Source: a virus. From it: DNA of 61,822 nucleotides. Location: positions 1 to 61,822 of IMG/VR virus record IMGVR_UViG_3300036832_000756, one strand, 5' to 3'. The notes under the pieces are model-generated. The model worked only from the letters and a program-made list of their open reading frames with translations, was not told where the DNA came from and made no database searches. Positions 48,169 through 55,995 of the stretch are shown in pieces. Positions within the stretch are counted from its first letter, which is position 1; every line of letters begins with the position of its first letter. Both the position numbers and the translations under genes were made by a program.

Positions 48169-49151
48169 TGGCGGTCCAGCAGATGAAGCCGGGAACGACC
48201 GCGATCACGGCCCGGGCGATCACCAAGGCCGGGGTGGTGCCGCCGCAGATCCGGCAGCTGCCCGGTGGGCTGTACCCGCTGCACTCGGCCGCCTTCGAGA
48301 TGGACGAGTACCGGATCATGGCCGGCTGGCCGGTGCCGGTGCCGGCCTACGACATCCGCGCCGACACCCTGATGAGCGCCGACGGCACCGTGCTGGACGA
48401 CCGGGACCCGCCCACCTCGCTGATCACCGGGGCCACCTTCCGCTGGATCGCCGACGACAACTACTACGACATCACCTCGCTGCGCTGGGCACCGATCCAG
48501 GGCGACTGCCCACCGTGGACGGCCAGCCCGGGCAGCGACCCGACCCTGGTCACCGACTACGAGTACCGGGTCGGGGACGAGCGGTTCACCGAGATGACCG
48601 CCCTGAACTTCGACTCCGACACCGCCGACTACCTGGCCTGCGACCTGAACCTGGTGATGGGCGGCTCGAACGGCTACTCGATCATCATGGTGCTGAGCCC
48701 GAACTCGGTCTACGGCAACAACCCCGACATCCCGGCCAACGGCCTGTTCGGGCCGATGGGCGACGACCACGCGCCTCCCGGCTGGTTCAGCCTGAAGATC
48801 AAGGGCAGCTTCCTGTGGCTGGACACCGACGACTCCGACGAGCAGAAGGGGGTCTCGATCGGGACCGGGCAGAACAACACCGCTCCGATGTTCCTGGCCG
48901 TGGTCGTGGGCAGGCCTCAGGCGGCCCTGTACGCCGCCTCAGGGCCTTCCAGCATCCTGACCAAGCAGATCCCCACCGGGGATGCCAGCAGGGCTCTGAG
49001 GGGCGACTTCTGGCTGGGCCGGACCCCGCTCACGCCGGCCACCGCGGACATGGCGCTGTTCGACCTGGGCATCTACGGCGACATGCTCACCAGGACCCAG
49101 GTGGCCAATGAGTTCGCGCTGCTGTCCGGCATCTACGGGGGCGACACCTGA
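48168..49151 (+). CDS. Minor tail protein with laminin-G/concanavalin-like domain
   Basis: A 327-aa protein. The C-terminal 170 residues (YLACDLNLVMGGSNGYSIIM, FLAVVVGRPQAALYAASGPS, GDFWLGRTPLTPATADMALF) fit a LamG-type beta sandwich, ending DMLTRTQVANEFALLSGIYG, the usual finish of that fold in phage proteins. It may bind glycans. One-base overlaps link it to both neighbours. Confidence 0.65.
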   Translation: MAVQQMKPGTTAITARAITKAGVVPPQIRQLPGGLYPLHSAAFEMDEYRIMAGWPVPVPAYDIRADTLMSADGTVLDDRDPPTSLITGATFRWIADDNYYDITSLRWAPIQGDCPPWTASPGSDPTLVTDYEYRVGDERFTEMTALNFDSDTADYLACDLNLVMGGSNGYSIIMVLSPNSVYGNNPDIPANGLFGPMGDDHAPPGWFSLKIKGSFLWLDTDDSDEQKGVSIGTGQNNTAPMFLAVVVGRPQAALYAASGPSSILTKQIPTGDASRALRGDFWLGRTPLTPATADMALFDLGIYGDMLTRTQVANEFALLSGIYGGDT

Positions 49152-51391
49152 TGCCGGACTCGCTGAGCGCCTACGCCTCCGACCAGGTGCCGCTGGGCTA
49201 CTTCCGGATCTTCGCCCAGCCACCAGGTGGCTACCGGCGCGAGATCACGATCTTCCGGGGTGCCCCGATCAAGGTGGTCAACGTGACCACCGCGGACCCG
49301 TTCACCGAGGTCACCGCCCAGATCGCGCTGCCCCAGGTCACCCCCTTCGACCATCCCGGCGAGGGTGACCTGGACTGGTGGGTGTCCGACTGCGACATCG
49401 ACATCGTGTTCCAGCCGACCGGGGCCTACGACTTCGACTGGCGCTGGGAGGGCTACATCGCCAGCGAGTCCTTCTCCCTGTCCGGTGCCGACGCCAGCGT
49501 CACCATCGACTGCAAGGGGGCCTTCTTCGGGCTGGACGACTACCTGGCCATCCCGACCTTCCCGCGCCGGCCGATCCCCTACGAGATCCTGATCGCCAAG
49601 GCCTTCGACCAGGACCAGCACCCCTCGCGGCTGGGCAGCTTCCAGATGCTGTTCCCGTCGTGGTGGTCCAAGCGGGTGCCGGAGTTCAACGACCCGAGCT
49701 ACCTGATCGCCCTGAAGCCGTACGGGATCAGCACCGGCCAGCTGTGGACCGGGTTCACCTCCCGGTCCACCGGGTCCTGGGAGCCGCTGCTGACCGGACA
49801 CGTGCAGAGCCTGCTCGGGGTGATGTACGGCTCGGGCGGCAGCCAGTGGAGCATCCGCAACCGGGGGAAGCGTCGGGCCGAGCTCTTCCTGCGCACCGTC
49901 CCCAACAGCCACGACGACTCGATCATCGAGATCTACCTGGGCGCGCCGGGGGTGGCCTTCGACGGCAGCCGGGACTACACCCAGCGGGCCGGGGTGATCT
50001 ACGGCCAGGGGGCCGACGAGGCCGGGATCACCTACAACGGGATGGAGATCACCCCGGACGGGCGGACCACCTACTTCAAGCCCTTCGCCTACTCCGCGCG
50101 GCAGTGGCCGCGCCGGAAGAACCCGATGTTCGACAAGCGGGTCAAGCCCAAGGAGACGCTGGTCTCCTTCGTGCAGGGCGTGGACGAGATCTCGGCGGTG
50201 GCCATCGCCCAGGCCCAGTACCAGCGGTTCGCCGAGCCCGGGATCACCGGGACCGTCACCCTGCTCACCGACCCGCGCTACGCCGACGGCACCCTGTGCC
50301 CGCGGATGATGATCAAGGCCGGGTCCACGATCCGGCTGCACGGGCTGTTCGGGGTCAAGGAGGGGGTGCTGGCCCACGTCACCGGGTCCACCGTGGACTT
50401 CAACGCGCTGAGCACCGCGCTGACCTACGACACCAAGTACCGCGACGCGCTGACCGTGGAGGAGGTGCGGGCCCGGACCCGGGACGCGCTGACCCCGCTG
50501 CGTGCCCTGCAGGTGGGCAAGTACTCCAACACCATCAACGACCTGATCATCCCGTGGTCCTACAAGCACGGCTCGGGGATCATCCCGACCCCGGCCAAGG
50601 ACTTCTTCGGTCAGCTGCCCTCCACCGCCCAGTTCCCGTACGAGGAGTTCACTCAGAAGTACCCGCCGAAGGACCCCGACTGCGCGCCCTGGTACGTCCG
50701 GATCGGCCCGACCGATGTGAACAACTCCTCCAACAACTGGTCCGGGGTGATCCGGGAGCAGAAGATGACCATGGCGGTGCCGATCCGGATGGGCCAGGCC
50801 GGGGACATCCGGCTCACCCAGATCGCCGCCTACGACCGGGACGGCAACGTGCTGCCGGTCAAGTTCCACTTCTCGCTGTACTACGGCAACGGGGTGGCCG
50901 CGGACGGGATGCCCAAGTTCCCGAGGGACCTGGACGCCTCCGACGCCCCGGACTGGCGCAGGCCCCACAACGTGGCCGGGCAGGTGATCCCGACCAACTA
51001 CAAGGTCTTCCAGTCCTTCCCGTTCTACAAGGGGGCCTGGGAGACCCAGCAGGAGGACGGCACCACCTTCCCCTGGAGCAAGGACGCCAACATCGTCACC
51101 AACGGGGCCGGGTTCGTGGTCGGCTGGGGCAACTACTACGAGCCCGCCGGCTACGCCCCGGGCCGGGCCAGCAAGGGAGCGAGGCGCTCCGGGCTGCTCG
51201 AGGACGCCACCAGCTGGAGCTGGAACATCTCCGGGCACCAGAACATCGACTTCACAGACCCGTCGCAGAACGTCAACGAGGAGTACCTCGGGATGCTCTT
51301 CGTGCAGTTCTACTGCGACGACCAGGACGACCAGCCGGTCTTCTTCATGGGTCGGCTGATCAGAACCGACCCCGTTGGCGGGGCCACCTAG
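49151..51391 (+). CDS. Large tail tip / baseplate hub protein
   Basis: A 746-aa protein in the place of tail hub genes. The N-terminal part (ITIFRGAPIKVVNVTTADPF, DWWVSDCDIDIVFQPTGAYD, WEGYIASESFSLSGADASVT) suggests a hub domain of the type that closes the tail tube. The C-terminal half is beta-rich with many aromatic residues. No lysozyme or protease motif was recognised. It is encoded with one-base overlap after the LamG-like gene. Confidence 0.65.
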   Translation: MPDSLSAYASDQVPLGYFRIFAQPPGGYRREITIFRGAPIKVVNVTTADPFTEVTAQIALPQVTPFDHPGEGDLDWWVSDCDIDIVFQPTGAYDFDWRWEGYIASESFSLSGADASVTIDCKGAFFGLDDYLAIPTFPRRPIPYEILIAKAFDQDQHPSRLGSFQMLFPSWWSKRVPEFNDPSYLIALKPYGISTGQLWTGFTSRSTGSWEPLLTGHVQSLLGVMYGSGGSQWSIRNRGKRRAELFLRTVPNSHDDSIIEIYLGAPGVAFDGSRDYTQRAGVIYGQGADEAGITYNGMEITPDGRTTYFKPFAYSARQWPRRKNPMFDKRVKPKETLVSFVQGVDEISAVAIAQAQYQRFAEPGITGTVTLLTDPRYADGTLCPRMMIKAGSTIRLHGLFGVKEGVLAHVTGSTVDFNALSTALTYDTKYRDALTVEEVRARTRDALTPLRALQVGKYSNTINDLIIPWSYKHGSGIIPTPAKDFFGQLPSTAQFPYEEFTQKYPPKDPDCAPWYVRIGPTDVNNSSNNWSGVIREQKMTMAVPIRMGQAGDIRLTQIAAYDRDGNVLPVKFHFSLYYGNGVAADGMPKFPRDLDASDAPDWRRPHNVAGQVIPTNYKVFQSFPFYKGAWETQQEDGTTFPWSKDANIVTNGAGFVVGWGNYYEPAGYAPGRASKGARRSGLLEDATSWSWNISGHQNIDFTDPSQNVNEEYLGMLFVQFYCDDQDDQPVFFMGRLIRTDPVGGAT

Positions 51392-51399
51392 GAGGAGCA

Positions 51400-51786
51400 G
51401 TGGACGGCACCATCAGCGATGCCCAGGTACACCTGTGGCTGCAGGACATCGCGGACTCCGGCTACGTGTCCCTGCACTTCGACACCCCGGCGCTGGGCGG
51501 GATCGCCAAGGCGGAGATCTCCGGCGGCGGCTACCAGCGGTTCAAGATGAGCTGGTCCAACCCCGCCAACCGGGCGATCTGGAGCGTGGTCGATGCCAGG
51601 TTCACCGGCCTGGTGCAGACCAAGGTCACCTACTTCGGGATCTGGGACGCACTCGGCCAGCGGAACCTGGTCACCAAGAAGCCGGCCCTGCTGATGGCCT
51701 ACACCGAGCTCGAGACCCCGGTAGCGGTGCTGAACGGCAAGGGGTTCGTGATCCCGGCCGGCCAGATCGCGGTCAGCATGGGCTGA
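51400..51786 (+). CDS. Small tail protein, 128 aa (last rightward gene)
   Basis: GTG start preceded by GGAGGAG. A beta-rich protein (VSLHFDTPALGGIAKAEISG, WSVVDARFTGLVQTKVTYFG, PVAVLNGKGFVIPAGQIAVS). It is the last gene of the rightward late unit and is followed by the hairpin-rich non-coding region. It may decorate the tail tip. Confidence 0.62.
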   Translation: MDGTISDAQVHLWLQDIADSGYVSLHFDTPALGGIAKAEISGGGYQRFKMSWSNPANRAIWSVVDARFTGLVQTKVTYFGIWDALGQRNLVTKKPALLMAYTELETPVAVLNGKGFVIPAGQIAVSMG

Positions 51787-51843
51787 GTGCTGTGACCAGA
51801 GTGACCAGAGTGACCTGAAAAAGGGCAGCAAAAAAGACCCGGT

Positions 51844-51865
51844 GCCCCCTCCCGAAGGAGGGGGC
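51844..51865 (-). terminator. Intrinsic terminator (leftward), copy 1
   Basis: A 9-bp GC stem GCCCCCTCC/GGAGGGGGC. On the minus strand the loop is UUCG closed by C-G, the very stable tetraloop. The hairpin is followed on that strand by ACCGGGTCTTTTTT, so it ends leftward transcription from the early genes. Rightward it lacks a U-tract. Confidence 0.8.
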
Positions 51866-51895
51866 AAGGGGCCCGGAACGCAGAAAAGACCCGGT

Positions 51896-51917
51896 GCCCC
51901 CTCCCGAAGGAGGGGGC
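51896..51917 (-). terminator. Intrinsic terminator (leftward), copy 2
   Basis: The same 9-bp stem with UUCG loop on the minus strand as copy 1, followed by ACCGGGTCTTTTCTG. Tandem terminators make leakage into the late genes unlikely. Confidence 0.8.
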
Positions 51918-51939
51918 AAGGGGCTGGGGGTATGGCCGA

Positions 51940-51971
51940 GTGGGGCCCGTCTGTGGCGAGACGAGCCCCAC
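51940..51971. terminator. Hairpin, 7 bp plus 5 bp stem
   Basis: GTGGGGC pairs with GCCCCAC and, after one mismatch, CGTCT pairs with AGACG around a 6-nt loop. No U-tract on either side. It could be a terminator of the L-shaped type or part of an RNA fold. Confidence 0.55.
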
Positions 51972-52047
51972 CCGGTGTTCGGCTGCGACCGTGGCTCGGA
52001 CTCCCCCGAATCCATCACCACTCGCTGCCGCTGGTACCCGGACCGGA

Positions 52048-52081
52048 GGCCGACTCGAAGACTCGGGATCATGAGTCGGCC
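52048..52081. terminator. Hairpin, 9-bp stem
   Basis: GGCCGACTC at 52048-52056 pairs with GAGTCGGCC at 52073-52081, with a 16-nt loop. No U-tract. Confidence 0.5.
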
Positions 52082-52103
52082 CCGGCCCGGGGGCTGAGGT
52101 GCC

Positions 52104-52139
52104 GGGCCCGCTCTCCCTCCCCCAGTGGAGAGCGGGCCC
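52104..52139. terminator. Strong hairpin, 13-bp stem
   Basis: GGGCCCGCTCTCC at 52104-52116 pairs perfectly with GGAGAGCGGGCCC at 52127-52139; loop of 10 nt. It is the strongest fold in the region and may stop rightward transcription, although no U-tract follows. Confidence 0.65.
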
Positions 52140-52210
52140 AGCGAGCCGCGACTGCGAGGTTCCTTGGATCCTCACACACGTCGCTGCCCCATGAACCCGG
52201 ACCTAGGGCC

Positions 52211-52230
52211 GGCCGTGAACACGCACGGCC
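52211..52230. terminator. Hairpin, 7-bp stem
   Basis: GGCCGTG at 52211-52217 pairs with CACGGCC at 52224-52230 around a 6-nt loop. A weaker GACCCC/GGGGTC stem follows at about 52231-52248. Confidence 0.45.
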
Positions 52231-52251
52231 GACCCCGGTCCGGGGGTCTGT

Positions 52252-52282
52252 GGCTGAACTTCGAGCCCAGCGGAGTTCAGCC
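52252..52282 (-). terminator. Hairpin, 9-bp stem, next to the end of the leftward unit
   Basis: GGCTGAACT at 52252-52260 pairs with AGTTCAGCC at 52274-52282, loop 13 nt. It lies 20 bp downstream of the last leftward stop codon (52303), so it is the first hairpin that leftward polymerase meets. Confidence 0.55.
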
Positions 52283-52302
52283 TCCGACCGTGGTCTGTGA
52301 GG

Positions 52303-52557
52303 TCACACTCCGTAGGCGACGATCGCGAGCGCGAGCCTGGAGAACACCAGGTCGCGGCCGTACTCGTCCCAGAACTGGACGAACTCCTCGCGCAGCCAGG
52401 CCATGAAGGCGCGTGCCGCGCCGAGGCCCTGGCGCATCTGCACGCCGAGCTTGGCCCGGGCCAGTCTCCAGAACCCGGATGGCGCTCCCTGGTACTGCTC
52501 CTCGAGCCGGTCCATCTCCAGGTTGATCTCGACCGGTGCCTCTTCGGTTGCGGACAT
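52303..52557 (-). CDS. Hypothetical protein, 84 aa (last leftward gene)
   Basis: ATG 52557 behind GGAAGGGACACC. A helical protein with acidic N-terminus (EEAPVEINLEMDRLEEQYQG) and aromatic C-terminal helices (MAWLREEFVQFWDEYGRDLV, FSRLALAIVAYGV). No domain recognised. The last helix is hydrophobic but short for a membrane span. Confidence 0.62.
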   Translation of the reverse strand: MSATEEAPVEINLEMDRLEEQYQGAPSGFWRLARAKLGVQMRQGLGAARAFMAWLREEFVQFWDEYGRDLVFSRLALAIVAYGV

Positions 52558-52681
52558 GGTGTCCCTTCCTGTGGTGGTTGATGAGCCCGCGGGAGAGCGT
52601 TACTACACGCTGATCGGACGCCTTCTCGCATCTCCCCGGCTCTCTTGCGGCCGCGGTTCTCGGCTGGCTGCAAGCTCAAGG

Positions 52682-53539
52682 TCAGGCGACCTCGGGCATG
52701 TTGTCGGCACCGCCACGGTGCCGTACGGTCTGTCGCTCGCGACCGTGTGCGTAGTCGTTCCAGGCCCGGATGCCGTTGGCCAGGAACGTGGTCTGCTTGT
52801 AGGTACCGGGCACCTTGGCGTAGCCACTCTCGGTGATGATCCACTGCCGGAAGGCCCGGATCGGGCTGCCCGCACCCAGGTCCACCCCGTCGGCCAGCCG
52901 GGTCGCGAACTCCTCCTGGGCGTCCGGTCCGAACTCGGAGTAGATGCTGATCACCGCGAGAAGGACCGAGGCCGAGGTCTTGGTCCCGTACCGGCCGATC
53001 CCCTTGGCGATCTGGTGACCCGGTGCTACCGAGTCCTGGACCGGCTTCCCGATCTCCGGGTTGGCCAGGGCGATCAGCACGTCGGCGGTGGTCATCGAGT
53101 TCGTGGCCGAGCCCAGCGTCGAGTTCGTGCCCACGATCAGGGGGTAGGCCAGCACCTGCCGGGTGACCGCCGAGAGCACGTTGGTGTCCCGGTAGCCGGC
53201 GATGTGCAGGCTTTCCCCGGGGGAACGCGCCTTGCCGACATCGATGACCCCGAAGGTCTCCGGGTCGGCGTCGAAGGCGACCCAGGAGGTGATGTGCCTG
53301 CGCTGGCTGGCGATGGCGGTGAGCCGGTGCCGGCCGTCGAGCACGAACCCGGTGGGGTCCAGGGCGATCGCCTGGTGGGTGAACTTCCAGTCACCGTTCT
53401 CGATCGCGTGCAGGATCTTGGCCAGGTTGCGCTGGTTGATGGGGCGCTGGTTGCGCTCGGGGGAGACGGCCAGCCACTCTCGGGCCATCGTGGGAGAGAT
53501 CTTGACCTCCTCCACGCGCATCTTGGGTGTAGTGGGCAT
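52682..53539 (-). CDS. ParB/Srx-like domain protein
   Basis: A 285-aa protein. SPERNQRPINQRNLAKILHA then IENGDWKFTHQAIALDPTGF and the hallmark VLDGRHRLTA (DGRHRL at 68-73) define the ParB/sulfiredoxin-like fold that binds nucleotide. The remaining 190 residues are helical, without a clear ParB HTH. ATG 53539 is chosen as GAAGGA lies 9 bases upstream; ATG 53548 has no room for a ribosome site. ParB-like phage proteins act in DNA binding, CTP-switching or nuclease roles; which applies here is unknown. Confidence 0.75.
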   Translation of the reverse strand: MPTTPKMRVEEVKISPTMAREWLAVSPERNQRPINQRNLAKILHAIENGDWKFTHQAIALDPTGFVLDGRHRLTAIASQRRHITSWVAFDADPETFGVIDVGKARSPGESLHIAGYRDTNVLSAVTRQVLAYPLIVGTNSTLGSATNSMTTADVLIALANPEIGKPVQDSVAPGHQIAKGIGRYGTKTSASVLLAVISIYSEFGPDAQEEFATRLADGVDLGAGSPIRAFRQWIITESGYAKVPGTYKQTTFLANGIRAWNDYAHGRERQTVRHRGGADNMPEVA

Positions 53540-53544
53540 GATCG

Positions 53545-53835
53545 TCATTCCTTCAATGTAGTGAGGAACTCGAGGAACTGCTCGTGCACCGCCCGGCTCA
53601 TGCTGACCGGGATCTTCCCGGTTCCGGCCTGGTGGGTGCGTCCGGCGATGAAGTACAGGACGCACATGGCGATGATCTTGTCCCCGAGCTGCTCGTCGTC
53701 GGCGGCGAAGGTGTCCAGCCCCTGCAGCTCGAAGACTGCGGGAGCCATGGCTCTGACCTCGGCCTCCTCCTCGTCGGTGAGGTTGGTGCCCGCGGCGTTG
53801 ATGGCCGCGGTGGTGAAGGCATCGGAGATCTCCAT
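53545..53835 (-). CDS. Hypothetical protein, 96 aa
   Basis: ATG 53835 behind a strong GGAAGGAG. A helical acidic protein (EISDAFTTAAINAAGTNLTD, LGDKIIAMCVLYFIAGRTHQ). It ends a few bases before the ParB-like start. No domain recognised. Confidence 0.62.
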   Translation of the reverse strand: MEISDAFTTAAINAAGTNLTDEEEAEVRAMAPAVFELQGLDTFAADDEQLGDKIIAMCVLYFIAGRTHQAGTGKIPVSMSRAVHEQFLEFLTTLKE

Positions 53836-53857
53836 GCCACTCCTTCCGTGAGAGCCC

Positions 53858-53890
53858 CGGGGGGTCGGCCGGGGCATGGCCGACCCCCCG
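53858..53890 (-). terminator. Intergenic hairpin, 13-bp stem
   Basis: CGGGGGGTCGGCC pairs perfectly with GGCCGACCCCCCG around a 7-nt loop. It lies between the AAA+ gene stop and the GGAAGGAG of the next leftward gene. No U-tract, so it is more likely a partial terminator, an attenuator or an mRNA end stabiliser. Confidence 0.65.
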
Positions 53891-53914
53891 AGGTGCTTGG
53901 TTGATGCTGGGTGG

Positions 53915-55483
53915 TTACGAACGGACCATGATCTCTCCGTCGCTGAGGTCCACCATGTGCCGCTGCAGCGCCTGCTCGACCAGCGCTCCGAGCGCCTCGT
54001 CCAGCGCCGGCTTCGGGGGCCGGTCGGTGGACATCTGGTGCATCTCGATGGACGGCCGCAGCGCCTTCGCCGCCCGCACGAAGTCCTCGGTCGCCAGCGG
54101 CTGGCCGAGCTTCTTGGTGCGGATGATGGAGTACTTCACCACGTCCTCCAGGGACCGGACGATGAACGCCGGCATCATCCCCTCGTAGGCCTGGTACAGC
54201 GCTCCGTAGTCCAGGTCCAGACGCTGCGAGGACGGGATGTGGCCGTCGATCAGCCGCTTCACGCCGGGCTCGTCCAGACCACCGATGGTGATGGTGTGGT
54301 CGATCCGGTGCCCGCCCTTCATGGACTTCGGGATCTCCTCGATGTGGTTGGTGGTCATCAGCAGCGTGACCTCGAACCCCTTCGATCGCATCCCGTCGAA
54401 CTCGTCCAGCAGCGAGTTCATCGCGTCGAGGTTGCGGAACAGGTACTCCACATCCTCGACCACGACCAGCGCCGGCTTGTGCAGTGCCTGGGTGAACCGG
54501 AGCACCTGGGTGAGCGGCTCGTTCCACTTGGCCTCCACGAAGGTGTGCCCGAACTCCAGGCAGTACTGCCCGGCGATGGCGCAGGCCATGGTCTTGCCAC
54601 CGCCGTTGTCGCCGCTGAGCAGCACGTTGTTGGAGAGCTTGATGTGGGTGAACTCCCGCTTCGGCTTCCCGGTCTCCTCATCGATGACCGCGTTGCCCTC
54701 GGGGTCCACCACCTCGAACCCCTCGGTGTTGCCCTCGCGGATCAGGTCCGCGTTCTCGATCAGCCCGTAGACGTGGGCCTGCAGCTCGCCCCAGTTGTCC
54801 TCGGAGTAGGCCACGATGCTGCGGTCCACCTCGTAGGGGTCGTAGAACTCCGGCTCCGCGGTGACCCCCCGCATCGCCTGACCCGCGTAGATCGAGTTCT
54901 CCTTGAGGAAGTCCTCGAACAGGGCGAAGAAGTTCGTGATGTCGTCCTCGAACTTCTTGGCCCCGTAGGCCTCCACCTGCAGCGCCGGCCCGTACTCCGG
55001 GTGGTGCACGGCGTTGAGGTGGAAGGTGGTCTTCCAGGGGGCGAAGAACAGCTGCCCCCACGGGACGTTGATCCGCTTCTTGGGGGAGACCTGCACCCGG
55101 ATGATCTGCGGGGGCTGGTCGCCGAAGAAGCTGCGCACCGCCTTGCCGACCGGGAAGTCCCAGATCTTGGCCAGCAGCTGGTTGAAGTTCCAGGCACCGT
55201 CCGGGGGACGGCACAAGAAAGTCGCGGAGAACTCGTAGGTGTCGGCCAGGGACTCGATCTTCTCGTTGATCGTGTCCCGGGCCTCCTCGAGCTCCATGGT
55301 CTTGGGCAGCGCGACCTTGGTCCCGCCGTCACTGCGTCGCTCGATCTTCTCGATCGTGGTGACGCGATCTCGTCCGTACTGCGCCAGCATCTCGCTGACG
55401 CTCTCCAGCTGCTGCTGACCCGCCTCCTCGGTCCACGGGTCCACGGGCTCGGTGTTCTGGGTGTTGCGCTTGGTTGTTGGCAC
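53915..55483 (-). CDS. AAA+ ATPase
   Basis: A 522-aa protein. The N-terminal 280 residues are a unique domain (AWNFNQLLAKIWDFPVGKAV). The AAA+ module follows: Walker A SGDNGGGKT (290-298), Walker B ALVVVEDVEYLF (E343, D344), sensor 1 in MTTNHIEEIP (N379), and an arginine-finger candidate in GHRIDHTI (R393), then a small helical lid. It looks like classic single-ring AAA proteins that remodel a protein partner. Neighbours are a membrane coiled-coil protein and a ParB-like protein. Substrate unknown. Confidence 0.82.
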   Translation of the reverse strand: MPTTKRNTQNTEPVDPWTEEAGQQQLESVSEMLAQYGRDRVTTIEKIERRSDGGTKVALPKTMELEEARDTINEKIESLADTYEFSATFLCRPPDGAWNFNQLLAKIWDFPVGKAVRSFFGDQPPQIIRVQVSPKKRINVPWGQLFFAPWKTTFHLNAVHHPEYGPALQVEAYGAKKFEDDITNFFALFEDFLKENSIYAGQAMRGVTAEPEFYDPYEVDRSIVAYSEDNWGELQAHVYGLIENADLIREGNTEGFEVVDPEGNAVIDEETGKPKREFTHIKLSNNVLLSGDNGGGKTMACAIAGQYCLEFGHTFVEAKWNEPLTQVLRFTQALHKPALVVVEDVEYLFRNLDAMNSLLDEFDGMRSKGFEVTLLMTTNHIEEIPKSMKGGHRIDHTITIGGLDEPGVKRLIDGHIPSSQRLDLDYGALYQAYEGMMPAFIVRSLEDVVKYSIIRTKKLGQPLATEDFVRAAKALRPSIEMHQMSTDRPPKPALDEALGALVEQALQRHMVDLSDGEIMVRS

Positions 55484-55544
55484 TACGGATGCTTCCCTTC
55501 AACTTCGATCGTTCCGAGTGTGCGTTCGATAAGCGATGAACCGT

Positions 55545-55931
55545 TCAGTCGTTCTCCTCTCTGTCCAGGTCCAGCAGGACCTGATCGAAGATCCAGTCCT
55601 GGTCCTCGGCCTCGGCCGAGCCGGGCTCGTAATCAATCGGATCGGTCAGCTGGAAGACCAGGCGGTGGCGCTCCGGGCTGGTGCCGTCATCGAAGATCTC
55701 GATGCTCACGTGCACTCCACCGCCGTCGGTGGAGCAGCCGACGAAGGCGGTGGCCAGCATCCGGCCCGACATCAGCAGGCGCTGACGCTTCCGTCTCGCC
55801 CAGAGAATGGACATGTTGTTGTTCGGGTCGAAGGTCTCGCTGGTGTAATCGGTATCGACCAGCAGGATGTGGTCCCGGACCTCACCGTCGCGGATCCGAT
55901 CGATCATGTAGTCCAACGTGCTGTCTGGCAT
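55545..55931 (-). CDS. Hypothetical protein, 128 aa
   Basis: ATG 55931 behind AAAGGAGAGCGC. An acidic mixed alpha/beta protein (YMIDRIRDGEVRDHILLVDT, MLATAFVGCSTDGGGVHVSI, HRLVFQLTDPIDYE). No known family recognised. Encoded between the AAA+ ATPase and the membrane coiled-coil protein. Confidence 0.62.
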   Translation of the reverse strand: MPDSTLDYMIDRIRDGEVRDHILLVDTDYTSETFDPNNNMSILWARRKRQRLLMSGRMLATAFVGCSTDGGGVHVSIEIFDDGTSPERHRLVFQLTDPIDYEPGSAEAEDQDWIFDQVLLDLDREEND

Positions 55932-55958
55932 GCGCTCTCCTTTCCAGAGCATGGGAAA

Positions 55959-55985
55959 GGGAGGGGCCCGGTGTGGGCCCCTCCC
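55959..55985 (-). terminator. Intergenic hairpin, 11-bp stem
   Basis: GGGAGGGGCCC pairs with GGGCCCCTCCC around a 5-nt loop, between the stop of the membrane protein gene and the ribosome site of the next leftward gene. No U-tract, as for the hairpin at 53858. Confidence 0.65.
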
Positions 55986-55995
55986 CTGTGGTGGA

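Larger units (their letters stand above)
51832..51924. repeat. 41-bp perfect direct repeat (51832-51872 and 51884-51924)
   Basis: Two identical 41-bp copies separated by 11 bp. Each begins AAAAGACCCGGTGC and contains one terminator hairpin. Exact identity suggests recent duplication or selection. Confidence 0.92.
51787..52302. other. Non-coding region between converging transcription units
   Basis: 516 bp with no credible gene. It begins with 9-bp repeats of GTGACCAGA (51792-51815), then a 41-bp direct repeat containing twin terminators, then five more stem-loops of 7-13 bp listed separately. ORFs across it have frames full of Pro, Arg and Gly that mirror the hairpins and no ribosome sites. 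It may hold terminators only, or a structured RNA. Confidence 0.7.

Noticed and set aside
51930-52015. tRNA-like stretch starting GGGGGTATGGCCGAGTGG
   Set aside because: The D-arm start looks like tRNA-Leu/Ser, but the anticodon arm has a 6-nt loop, no T-arm TTCGA consensus follows and the acceptor ends do not pair. It is better explained as hairpins.
51842-52300. Rightward open frames in the hairpin region
   Set aside because: Composition follows the inverted repeats (Pro, Gly, Arg), starts lack ribosome sites, and the frames overlap terminators.
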